Shown here: positions 36,150 to 46,294 of the stretch, in pieces
How positions within the stretch are numbered: the first letter of the stretch is position 1
Layout: each line of letters opens with the position of its first letter
Source of the DNA: Xiphophorus maculatus
Lineage: Eukaryota; Chordata; Actinopteri; Cyprinodontiformes; Poeciliidae
Length of the DNA stretch: 64,000 bases
Direction of reading: 5' to 3'
Assembly (NCBI RefSeq): GCF_002775205.1
Contig: NC_036461.1
Span: 20,184,015-20,248,014, forward strand
Translations under genes and position numbers: made by a program
The notes under the pieces: generated by a model
What the model saw: the letters and a program-made list of their open reading frames with translations, nothing else
What the model was told of the DNA's origin: nothing
The model's database searches: none

Positions 36150-37695
36150 AACATCATAGATTTGAGAAGTTTGGATCTTGGATCAGAGACTAGTGTCTGT
36201 AGTTTTTAAAATCTATTCTCTTTTTGTGATCTTTCTGTGTTGCAACACATGAATATGGCCATAGAAACTATTTGTTTTATGAGATTAATAGTTTATTTTC
36301 CTTCCCTCTGACCCTGTTCTCTAGTTTCCCTCTGGGTAAAAGCTCTTAATTAAATCCCTCAATCACAAATTCTGTCTATCTTCTCCTCTGTCTTCTAATT
36401 TCTTATTGGCTTGATGCTTTAATTAAGTCTCTAATACAAAATATTATCAGGAAAACTTTCCTTACTTAATGTAAATTTGAACTCTATATGGAATACTTTC
36501 TACTAATAGTGAATTTCTTTCTATGTTTATTTAGTAAAGCTGATGGTCCCCAGTGCCAGCAGGAGGCCAGCAGTGTTACGTGTTGTGGAATGCAAAAACT
36601 TACAAACAGGAACCAGGAGGACAGGAACCACATGGACAACCACGAAAGAATCCAGCGATGAGCAGCTAAAACCTGGAAGATTAAAACTGGGAGACTGGAT
36701 TAATGAAGGTACACGTGAGAACAATTTACTATATTAGAGCGCACCGTGTGGGGAAGCACCGCTATTACACCCTGAAACTTGGCATTTATTTCTGTCTTTT
36801 TCTTTTATCCTTAAAGATTTTAATTTGTACTCCGCGGGGTTGTTTTAATTCCTCTACATTTTAATTTGTCCACCGTGACATCATATTAGTCCTAAAAGAT
36901 TTAAATTTCTCACTACTTGAGAAGCGTTGTCTCCATCCTTAGAGAAATGAATTTGTCCAGAAAAGCGTTGTCTCTTCTCAGTCTTAAGAGATTTTAGGTT
37001 TGACACCCAGCAGCATTACTTACTTTTAAAATTATCGCCTGAGTTTAAATGTCTTGCTCATTTTAACATGTGGCCTTGAGGGTTTTGGAATCCAGCCGCC
37101 AAATGTTTGATCCGTGGATCAGCAGTTCATATCCGGGATCCAAAGGTCCTGCCTATTTCTCTCTTCCTCTTTCATCTATGAACATTTAAATTAACTCCCG
37201 TTGTTACTGTTATTTCATACGTAAAAACGCTTCACTCCCTGTGGATTTTATAATGTCCAGACCAGAATGATTATAACTTTAAAACCGCTGTTTCAATCCG
37301 TTTACACCAGAGCTCAACCGATTATATTGTATTGCATATTATATTGTATTTATTATGTCCTAAAAATTAGAACTGTCAGAAATATTGTTTAAATTTTAGA
37401 GTTTCATTTGCAGCAGTGTTGTCTCAATTGTATTGATTCCAGTGTCCTGAGCTGCGTTGTCTTAATGGTTTTGAGGTTTGATTTTTGCCCAGCAAGATTG
37501 GTTTAGATTTAGTATTAATCCTGTGGCGTTGTCTTATTCCTTTTAGCATTTATCTTTTACACACCATCCATGTCCGACTCCTTTTAGTGTTTTTTGTTCA
37601 GCAGTAAGGTCTTGTTCCTCAGAAATTTAAATTAGCATCCGCCAGCATTTAGTCATACATTCATCAACAGCAAAAAAGTCAGCATTGCCTGTCCA
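36150..37695. other. Non-coding region with degenerate recurring motif
   Basis: No exon is supported. From about 36800 to 37640 variants of a motif recur at irregular spacing: AAGCGTTGTCTC or GGCGTTGTCTTA, followed by TTAGAGAAATGAATTTGTCC or TTTTAGCATTTATC-like sequence and CCAGCAG or TTCAGCAG. This looks like a decayed tandem repeat or minisatellite. AATAAA on the minus strand at 37349-37354 could serve the gene at 38064-42075. Confidence 0.4.
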
Positions 37696-37968
37696 GCTAG
37701 AATCCTTAACATCTAAAATGAAACATCTAGCAGCGGGATAAAGAAAAGCCCCGGCGCAAGACGCTACCTAAGGCATCCTCGGTCCTGCTAGAATCCTTAA
37801 CATCTAAAATGAAACATCTAGCAGCGGGATAAAGAAAAGCCCCGGTGCAAGACGCTACCTAAGGCATCCTCGGTCCTGCTAGAATCCTTAACATCTAAAA
37901 TGAAACATCTAGCAGCGGGATAAAGAAAAGCCCCGGTGCAAGATGCTACCTAAGGCATCCTCGGTCCT
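37696..37968. repeat. Three tandem 91-bp repeats
   Basis: Copies begin with GCTAGAATCCTTAACATC at 37696, 37787 and 37878, and a partial fourth begins at 37969 (GCTAGAAAGCC). Copies differ by only one or two bases (GGCGCAAGACG, GGTGCAAGACG, GGTGCAAGATG). The array lies about 100 bases beyond the stop codon of the minus-strand gene at 38064-42075, so it may be part of that gene's 3' UTR. Confidence 0.95.
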
Positions 37969-38063
37969 GCTAGAAAGCCATTGGCTTTAACAAAAACAAC
38001 AGAGAAATTACGTTATCCTAATGGGACATCTCCGGTAGGTCTTCAGTTTTTCAAGAACCCAAT

Positions 38064-41000
38064 CTAATCAGAGTCATCACTTGACAAGTCGTAGTGAGGT
38101 CTAAAATACACTTGTCTGGAACTCTCTCTTCCTCTAATTCTGTCAGATCCAATTCCAGATGTTGAAGGCATTGGTTCCTCTTCTTTTTCCATTTGAGACT
38201 TCATACAGACACATATGCAAGGGAATGTCAAACTTGGAACTTTGCAATATGTTGATGGGGAAGTACTAATGGCAGGAGAAGACACAATGGGATCCTCACA
38301 CACTGTCCTTGGTGGACAGCTGAGGACAGGGGATGACAAAACAGAATCTTCACTGATTGGGGGACTGATGGCATAGATTGACATAATGGGGCCTTCACAT
38401 GGCAATCTTGGTGAGGGACTGAAGACAGGGGAGGACAGAATGGGATCCTCACATGCACTCTTAGGTGAAAGACTGAAGGGTGAAAAAATGGGATCCACCC
38501 AGAATGGCATGGGCGAGGGACTGGAGACAGGGGAGGACTGAAAAGAATCCTCACACAATGTATTTGTGGAGGGACTGAGAACAGGTTCCTCTTCATCATC
38601 GCTGTTCCTGGACCTCTTGGCAGGGATCTCCTCTTCAGTACCACTGTCCCTGGTCCTCTTGGAGGGAAGCTCATCTCTAGGCTGATGCTCCCTGGTGCTT
38701 TTAGCAGAGGGCTCCTCTTCACCGTCACTGTCCCTGGTCCTCTTGGCAGGGGGCTCCTCTTCAGAGTCACTGTCCCTGGTCCTCTTGGCAGGGGGCTCCT
38801 CTTCAGAGTCACTGTCCCTGGTCCTCTTGGCAGGGGGCTCCTCTTCAGCGTCACTGTCCCTGGTCCTCTTGGCAGGGGGCTCCTCTTCAGAGTCACTGTC
38901 CTTTGTCCTCTTTCTGCTTATGCCGGCCGCAGATGTCACACGAGTCACATCCCCTACCAAACCTACCTGATGACGTTGCGAGATACCAAAAGGTCTGCAG
39001 TCATCTGGACTCAAAATGGGCTCTTCAAGTGAGGTCAATTGAAAAATGCCCTCTTGAAGCTTCTGAGCCATCTCGAGCTCAGCGTAAGGACGGTCTACTG
39101 TTGGACTGCAGCTGGTAGTACTGATATTACCGTAACTGCTAGTCCAGTCACTACCTACCTCATCTTCACTGAAGACGGTAATAGAGCTACGACTGGAGCT
39201 GCTAATACAGCTACCACTGAAACTGCTAGCCCAGTCATCTTGACTGGAGCTACCACTGGAGCTGGTACTACAGTCAACAGACTGCGGAGGTGAACTACAC
39301 CTCGACTCCTCTGCATGATCTCCAGAAACCATGTTGTCTGACATGATTTCTTGGAAAACATTTGACCACACCTTACCAAGATCCTTACCATCGTCTGGAT
39401 GTTCCTTCAACGTTGGGGATCCGTCTGCTGGAAGACCTACACTATGAGCTGTGAAGGAAAACAAGAAAAAAACATTGTTCAGCATCAAGACCTTCACAAA
39501 AATCCAAAGCAATGTTTAAAGAGAACACTGAAATACCAAAATACACTAACCCAGGTTTGAGAATGTCTAAATATAAATTAAAGAAGTATGTGCTGTGTTG
39601 AGGACTTTTTAATAGCTAATAAAATACCTTTAATCTTACATTGTACCGTTAGTGTGAATAAAATAAAACACTGCAACAAGTTACTCAGTTTACCCTCCTA
39701 TAACTCTCACAAATCTTTGATGCTGCTGAACAGGTAAGTTTTATCTTAACAGACAAAACAAGATACATGAGCCATTCATTACTATTAAACTTAAATTACT
39801 GCTTACATAACTTTAACACTATAAAATAATTGAAAAATAATTAATGTTTCCATTAGAATTTTTAAATTACTAAAATGTTAACTGTAGTTAATTAAATTAA
39901 AATCCTCTAAGCTCCACAAATTTTCAGAATCACATCAACAGCTACTCTGACACCCTGTCAGTAAATCCTACAGTATGAATAAATACCTATATACTCCTAC
40001 ATATAGCCAACAGCAGAAATGTACATCTGTAAAAATCAGAGTCTAAAGACTGGGGATCTACTGTAAATAAACAGGCCGACATTCAACTAACTTCTGACAA
40101 TGATTCATCACTAAAATGCAATGGAACAAAACACCGTTTTCTGATCTTGAGTAATTTCAATAAATAATTTAGTTACTTTGTGAAATCAATAGGCACACAT
40201 TGATTGTTCTTTAAAGATTTTTTCTAAGAATAAAGTTGTCTGTTGTCATTTAATCAATGTATCCATGGAGACTACATTTACTACATTTTCGAAAAGCTGG
40301 TTCCAAAACTTATTAAAAAAAAAAAACAACTCCAGTCAGCATTACTGACATTTTCCAAAATTTCAAATAACTAGCATATAAATCACAATACAAACTCAAT
40401 TAACTCACAAATATGTTGCATCCCAAAAATGCAAATTATACCTTCCTAAGTTTTTGTCTTTCTTAACTTTTTATTGAAGTCATTTTATATAATTTCCCCA
40501 ATGTATCCATGGAAACTAAATATGTTTGGGCATTTTTCAAAAAAATGGACAAAGAACCATCCAGCTTGCCAAGAACTGGACACCAAAGTCATAAAAGCTA
40601 ATTTTCACAAAGAAATCATTATTTTGTATTTGAAAATCAGCTTTGATTGATGATCACTACGACACAGACACACACGTGCACACACACACATATAATGCTT
40701 ATTACTGGGGCGACAGTGGTAGGAGTTTGCCCTGCAATGGCCTGCCTTTGTCGTTGTGTCCTTGGTCAAGACTCTTCTCCCACTTTCCTGCTGGTGTTGG
40801 TCAGAAGGGCTAATGGTTTGATATAACAGCTGTGGCTACAATCCATTAGCTTATCATCATCAGAGTGTGAACATGTGCATGAATGGAAATTACTGATTTT
40901 ATGTAAAGCCTCTTTGAGTGTTCTAATAAACCTCTACAAGTCTGATGTCATTGCCATGGAAACCAAATATGTTTTGTCAGGGCATTTTAAAAAACAACGG

Positions 41001-42075
41001 TCAAAAAGAAGCCAGTTTTCCCGTTTATTTTTTTCCAAACCAGTATACCAATTTTTCTCAAACACTAGTGCTAACATCCCAGACATTTATCCACAAATTT
41101 CAATAAGCTAACACATAAGTCACTAAACTATTTAAATTAACTCACATATTTGTTTCATCCCACAAAAGCAAAAGAGACCTATTAAAGCTATATATTTCAA
41201 AGAAGTCAACAAAATTTCGAAGTATTGGACCACAAAGTCTTCAAACCTGATACTGTTAGATTAAATTTGACCGTTTTAGCTTTTTCTAATCAATTCACCA
41301 TGTTAGCATTCCTGGCTATGCTAAAAACCCAGATCAACATGTCCTTATCTTGAAAAAATAATAAAACTAAACAATTAAATCATAGTTTGTCATAGGGAAA
41401 ATACATTTTTAAAAATGTTTTTTAAAGTAATATTAAATATTTAATGCATTTCATTCAGCGTATCCATGGATACCGAGTGTGTATCACGGCATTTTTCAAA
41501 AAATAACGGTCAAAAACAAACTAATTTTCAAAAAAAAACAAAAAAACAACAGGCTACATGTTTCTTTCTTCAAATAATAAAACTAAATTAAATTACAGGC
41601 TATCAAAGGGGAAAATACATGTTGTTAAATGTTTTTTTAAAGTAACATTAAATAGCTAATGTATTTTATTTAGCGTATCCATGGAAACTGAATGTTTATC
41701 AGAGTATTTTTCGGTCACGAACCAACAAATTTTTCAAGAATTTGACAGTAATTCAACTAATTTGACTATAATTAACTAAAATACATATGTTTCTTAAATC
41801 ACTACACCAGTTTAACATTCCTGACATTTCCTGGAAATTCAGTCAAGAAAAAAACTCCTTAGTTGAGAAAGATCTATGCTAGCAAGAATGCTACTTGTCT
41901 TTTTTTGTACAGCAGGCAATATTTCTTTTAAAAAAACGCACACAAACACAAAATAAACTAAACAATTCATTATTATTTTAGTAATAACTTATTTTTGTTT
42001 AATAAAAATAGTAGAAGAATGATATGAACCTTCCAGCTGATCCCCCTGCTGGTCCTTCTCCTGGCCAGGATCCAT
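38064..42075 (-). CDS. Unrecognised two-exon gene: 476-aa serine-rich protein with 14-residue repeats
   Basis: Exon 1 is 42075-42030 (M-D-P-G-Q-E-K-D-Q-Q-G-D-Q-L-E); exon 2 is 39448-38064. Acceptor TTTTCCTTCACAG is strong, the donor GGAAG/GTTCAT weaker; phase agrees (1431 nt). I recognise no domain. By residue: a serine-rich segment (about 55-130); eight tandem 14-residue units of form K-R-T-R-D-S-D-S-E-E-E-P-P-A (about 200-312); a proline/serine region with a looser 16-20-residue repeat built on C-E-D-P-I-x-S-S-P (about 315-430); and an acidic tail ending D-L-S-S-D-D-S-D. P-P-A-K-R-T-R resembles nuclear localisation signals, and S-D-S-E-E-E fits casein kinase 2 sites. A nuclear, phosphorylated, disordered protein is my inference. 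No signal peptide or membrane segment is visible. It could also be coding sequence of a mobile element. Confidence 0.6.
40250..41750. repeat. Array of diverged repeats within the intron of the 476-aa gene
   Basis: Five copies of a motif of the form GTATCCATGGAAACTAAAT occur near 40258, 40503, 40948, 41460 and 41674, each followed by sequence like GGGCATTTTTCAAAAAA and AACGGTCAAAAA. Spacing varies from about 215 to 510 bases, so units have diverged by indels. One eroded SINE-like piece (40702-40950) interrupts the series. No coding capacity is visible. Confidence 0.6.
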
Positions 42076-42249
42076 CTTTCGTGGGTTTTGGGATTCTTCA
42101 GCAAGTGCGTAATTCACCAAGCGCTTCTTCAGCAAGTTTTGCAAAGTAGACTTCTCCACAGGTTCAAACCTTCCGAGGCGTTAGGCTCCTTCAGGCGTCT
42201 CCTTCAAAAGTCCCGTAGCAAAAGGAAAGAATTCAGAAGGTCGGCGTCA

Positions 42250-42255
42250 TTTATA
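42250..42255 (-). promoter_or_regulatory. TATA box of the 476-aa gene
   Basis: On the minus strand CCTATAAATG lies about 180 bases upstream of the start codon at 42075, giving a predicted transcription start near 42220-42225. A short inverted repeat GAATGCAC / GTGCATTC at 42311-42332 lies 55-80 bases further upstream and could bind a dimeric factor. The other complete genes here lack TATA boxes, so this gene looks differently regulated. Confidence 0.5.
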
Positions 42256-42702
42256 GGGTTTCCGACGCTAACGTCGTTTCCATGACTTTCATTGACGAAG
42301 GCTCAATGACGAATGCACGCGCTGGTGCATTCGCGCAAATTGCACGTGCTTTCATCCATCTCCTGTTGCTGTTAGTTAATAATAAAGTTTAAAAAATGGC
42401 TGTGATAATTATTTTGTAATCAACTGCATATCAATGCACTAGAATAATATTGTCTGAACAATAGGGCCCCAACTGCACAATGTTGCCGAGGCAACAAACA
42501 AAAAAACAAACAAACATAGTTTTAGCATGTATATTATTAAAAAAAAATCTAATCATGTATTTTTTATAAGTTATGGAAAGACTCAAACTTAAACGGTGAT
42601 TTTGTTGTAGGCCAAGTTGTCTTACAACATGTCAGGGACATGAATAATGTTCAATGGATTTTAACATTTTGATCACAAGATGAACAGGGTATTTCTGAAG
42701 CG

Positions 42703-42863
42703 TATATAAATGTTGCTGCACAGTGCAGTCAGAGTTGTTTATGTCCAGCGGATGTCCAGGAGGTGGCAGCTCGCAGCCCACAGCTTCAAAGCTGTGCCAT
42801 CATCTTCAGCTGCCCTGCAGCTGTCTGCTCTGGCACAGTTCCTGGAAAAAGAGGAAGATTGAG
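42703..42863 (+). other. Possible divergent TATA promoter and short first exon
   Basis: TATATAAA at 42703-42710 is followed about 31 bases later by ATG (42741), 41 open codons ending with a basic K-K-R-K segment, and a donor-like GAG/GTAAAG at 42863. It points away from the TATA box of the 476-aa gene 450 bases to the left. I could not find a downstream exon in phase. The 5' UTR would be only a few bases, so this may be a non-coding exon or chance. Confidence 0.25.
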
Positions 42864-43379
42864 GTAAAGATATTTAAAAAGGTGAATTATTAACTTTGCT
42901 GGCTACAGTGTTTTGGTTTTGTTTGTTTGTTTTTGTATGTTTGTCTTCATACTTGGTCTTTTATAAAATGTTTATGTTTTTATCCACTTCATCTCACACA
43001 GTTCTGTTTCACCAGTTTTACTATATTATATAAAACAGCATTATTTAATTTGTCTCACTGGTTTGTAGAATCCACCGGTCAGCATCTTATTCTCTGGTGT
43101 AACGATGCAGTAGATAGAGGTGGACGCTCCCTCTGCTGGGGTTTGGATCAAGAAACTCAAGATCTTAGCTATGTTACTTAATTGCATTAGAAAATGGCAC
43201 CATGTGCCTGGAAAATACTCAACGCTGCATCTTTAAACAACAAAGCAAAATCTGCTACAAAATGACTAGAGCTTTTACTTTGTATGTTTGGAAACACTGA
43301 GATAAGTAGGTGTGATTTGTGGAAAACGTTTTTTTTCAGTAAAATTGCTTCTGATTGCTCATTTTCTTGCTTAGCGCAG

Positions 43380-44040
43380 TTGTGGCTGAGGCATGAGACT
43401 CACCCTGGCTGCAGATGTGGACCTTTTATTTTTACACACACAAGGAGGGACACTCATTCAGGCGGTCAGTCTTAGAGTGGACTTTCCACAGCTTGGAATC
43501 TATCACTTGTATTGAATATGGTTGGTAGGCTCTGATCCCATCTGCCGATTAGGCTGACACCAACATCTCGTTCAGTCCCGAGAAGTGTAACATTACGTTC
43601 CGTTAGCCAAAAGTGGGATTCTCCCACTTAGGCGTATTCCTCAATGTCTTTACAATATGAGAAGGAAGTGCTTAGTGAAAGTCCAAAGTGGTGCTGCAAG
43701 AGTATCACTTGAAGATAATGCCTTGTAGGACAGTTTACCTCCATCCAGTCCCATTACTATCTTCTGTAACACCTCAAAAGTGTAGCGAAGGTCAGCAGGG
43801 TTGGCTAGGTTCAGTTCATATCAGTCCAAAAAGCATTACAACAGCTATTGGCACACTATCCAAATTGGACACCACTCTGTTGCCTCCAAGAACAACCCCA
43901 AGTCTTTATCTGCTGAAGCCTAGTCTTTCAGATGAAAACGCCAATAGTGGTGGCTCCAATAGCCTCTTCAATGGTAGCTTCATCCACACCCTATGTGAAG
44001 AGGTGGCAAGTTAATATCTTTCTCTAGACCTAACTATCTT
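43380..44040 (+). pseudogene. Coding-like degenerate segment, perhaps a retrocopy
   Basis: The plus strand has less AT-rich, codon-like sequence, including a 108-codon frame (43688-44014) whose end reads N-G-S-F-I-H-T-L-C-E-E-V-A-S before a stop. Upstream pieces are open in other frames, as if frameshifts had broken a longer reading frame. I do not recognise the parent protein. No introns or conserved splice sites are apparent, consistent with a decayed retrocopy, but the evidence is thin. Confidence 0.3.
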
Positions 44041-44118
44041 GACAAGTATAAGTACACATTTCATTCAGGTTGGGTATGTGTATTTTTTTGTGGTCTGTCT
44101 CTTGTCTATGCTGTGTAT

Positions 44119-44166
44119 GATCTGTTCCCAACCTGTATGTCTGTCCATACAGGTTGGGAACAGATC
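44119..44166. repeat. Perfect inverted repeat, 21-bp arms, 6-base loop
   Basis: Left arm 44119-44139 (GATCTGTTCCCAACCTGTAT plus one base) is exactly complementary to 44146-44166, with TCTGTC as the loop. Flanking bases do not extend the match. Similar perfect short hairpins occur at 16026-16066 and 55691-55729. Confidence 0.95.
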
Positions 44167-44394
44167 CGGTTATAGTTGGATCAAACCTGGGGAACAATAA
44201 AAGAAGTGGAATATCACATCTATCTCCCTCAAATCAACAGAAAAATCAAGTTGTTAGGAGATAAAATGTCAAAAAAAAAAAAAAATGACAGCATTTGATT
44301 CTGACATTTTAATAAAGTCACCTTAGTGCTGGGTTGGACTCTCTAGTCCAGTACTTGACTGGTTTGAATCTTACCTGTTAACCTCTTTATGTCA

Positions 44395-44545
44395 ACAGAT
44401 AATGTCTCATGGCAAAGGACAGGAAATCATATGGGGACCTTAAGGTTCAATCTTGGGACCCCTACTATTTATTATCTATATGCTCCAGCTAGCTCAAACA
44501 CAAGTAACCATAACTAGGCAGATGATCCACAGCTCTCCATTATGA
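44395..44545 (+). mobile_element. LINE reverse transcriptase scrap
   Basis: The plus strand AAGGTTCAATCTTGGGACCC resembles the Q-G-S-I-L-G-P region of LINE reverse transcriptase, and GCAGATGATCCACAGCTCTC about 75 bases later resembles the Y-A-D-D-T-Q-L active-site region. The frame is broken. A better-preserved equivalent lies at 58700-58860. Confidence 0.55.
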
Positions 44546-44889
44546 TGTCACCAGGTGACTCTAAACCAGGGTGCTCCAGTCCAGTCCTGGAGAGCTGCCG
44601 TCCTACAACGTTTAGATGCAGCCTTACTCCAACAGACCAGGATCAGCTCTGAACAGGCCTGCTAACGAGCCATTCATTTGATTCAGGTGTGTTGGAGCAG
44701 AGATCCATCTGAAAGTTGCAGGACTGTTGCTCTGGAGGACTGGACTTGAGGACCCCTCAAAGCCCAACCAATCACTGAACAGATGCTTAGAGCAAATCAA
44801 TGGTTTGTTTTCCATTGACATTGTTTTTCTTCCTTAATAACAAAAAACACCTTCATTTAAAACTGCATTTTGTTTATTTGTATTGTCTT

Positions 44890-45241
44890 GATGGGTTGCA
44901 CAGTGTTACAGTTGGTAGCATTGATGCCTTCTAGCAAGAAGGTCCTGGGTTCGATTCCCGGCCCGGGGTCTTTCTGCACGGAGTATGCATGTTCTCCCTG
45001 TGCTTGGTGGGTTTTCTCTGGGTTCTCCGACTTCCTCCCACAGTCCAAAAACATGACTGCCAGGTTAATTGGTCTCTCTAAATTCTCCTTAAGTGTGTGT
45101 GTGAATGGTTGTTCATCATGTGTTGCCCTGCTGGTGACCTGTCCAGGGTGAACCCCGCCTCTTGCCTGAAATGTTCGCTGGAGACACCAGCGCCCCTCCT
45201 GACCCCACTAGGGACAAGGTTGTACAGAAAATAGATGGATG
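44890..45241 (+). mobile_element. tRNA-derived SINE with long body
   Basis: The head has an A-box-like CAGTTGGTAGCATTG and B-box GGTTCGATTCC (near 44949). The body carries GTCTTTCTGCACGGAG, TTCCTCCCACAGTCCAAAAA, GGTTAATTGGTCTCTCTAAA and GTGACCTGTCCAGGGTGAAC, all hallmarks of a widespread teleost SINE, ending in ATAGATGGATGG. It is full length and little diverged. Confidence 0.85.
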
Positions 45242-45531
45242 GGTGTTGTCTTAATATTTTAACTGGTTTCATGTTCTAAAAATAGGAAATCAATGAGATA
45301 ACTCCATTTACCAGTTTTATACATTTCTGAAGATGTGCTTTGACTTTAACATGTAGAGCTGGTATTTTGTGTTTGTTTGAAAGAATGAGTCTGCAATCTA
45401 ACAACGTGAAAAAAGTGAGCAATCCCGATTTCTGATGGCACTGTGTGTTTGGGTTGTGGCCCAGTCAAAGTAAAGAGCTTAGAGTTAAAAAAAATAGAAA
45501 GAAAGAGAAGACATGAGTAAAATGTGAAACT

Positions 45532-45537
45532 TTTATT
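45532..45537 (-). terminator. Probable mapkbp1 polyadenylation signal
   Basis: On the minus strand AATAAA lies 757 bases beyond the mapkbp1 stop codon and is the most likely 3' end. The intervening 45540-46294 would be 3' UTR and contains no repeats that I can recognise. Confidence 0.5.
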
Positions 45538-46294
45538 AAACGTGACAAAAGACATCAGGAAACATAACTCTGACGTGACTGTGAACAGAGTTCCCCAGCT
45601 CTGACCCGAAAAAAGCCCCGTAGCGTTTGCCATAAAAGGTGAACAAAGGTGCATTAAGGCTCAGATCAGGACTTCCACCTTAAGACTTCTAAAAACACCC
45701 CGGTCTCATTGGGCCGGAGTCAGTAGTGTAACAGCTCACCAATAAATACAAAGTGTTATTTGATCGCTTCAGGAATCATGCAGATGCAGGAACATTTACA
45801 TCAATCAAGTCTGGACAAAGTATTGCTCTTTGATCGCTGGTGTTCACTTCCTCCTACTTTACAGCAAGCAATCGTCTGCAAGAGCTTCAGACAGACTTTA
45901 AAGGTCCTGGTAATAAAACAAAAACAACAATCTAAAAATGCGTCCAAAAGATAGCTTGACACTGTTTCTGGGGGCAGCTGGAGATCAGGAGGTAGAGTTG
46001 TCATTCACAAAGAGAGAGTCCTTCAGGTCCCATCTCCTCTGGTCGACGTGTAAACAAGTGCAAAAACTGAGCCCCACGTTGGCCCCCGGTGTGCTTTCAG
46101 TGTGACAAAAACACGCTGAATGTTCAGGGAAAAAAAGAGCGCAGGATGAATGAGGAGGTGAAGTGCTGAGTGAGGCTGCAGCTGTAAGGTTCACTGAACA
46201 GTGTCAGACTAGGAAGAATAAAAAAAAGAGAGTAAGATATTCAAAAGTAGGGAGAGAAAAGAAGTTTGAGTTTAATGTTTGAAGTGGAAGCAGC

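Noticed and set aside
37696..37980. Three near-identical repeats considered as a CRISPR array
   Set aside because: The repeats are contiguous, with no spacers, and the genome is vertebrate.
38228..38896. 222-codon minus-strand frame rich in L-K-R-S-P-L-P-R-G-P-G-T-V, and antisense frames at 38685-39032
   Set aside because: They overlap the 14-residue repeats of the 476-aa gene and are open only because the 42-base unit is a multiple of three. The main frame has splice support.
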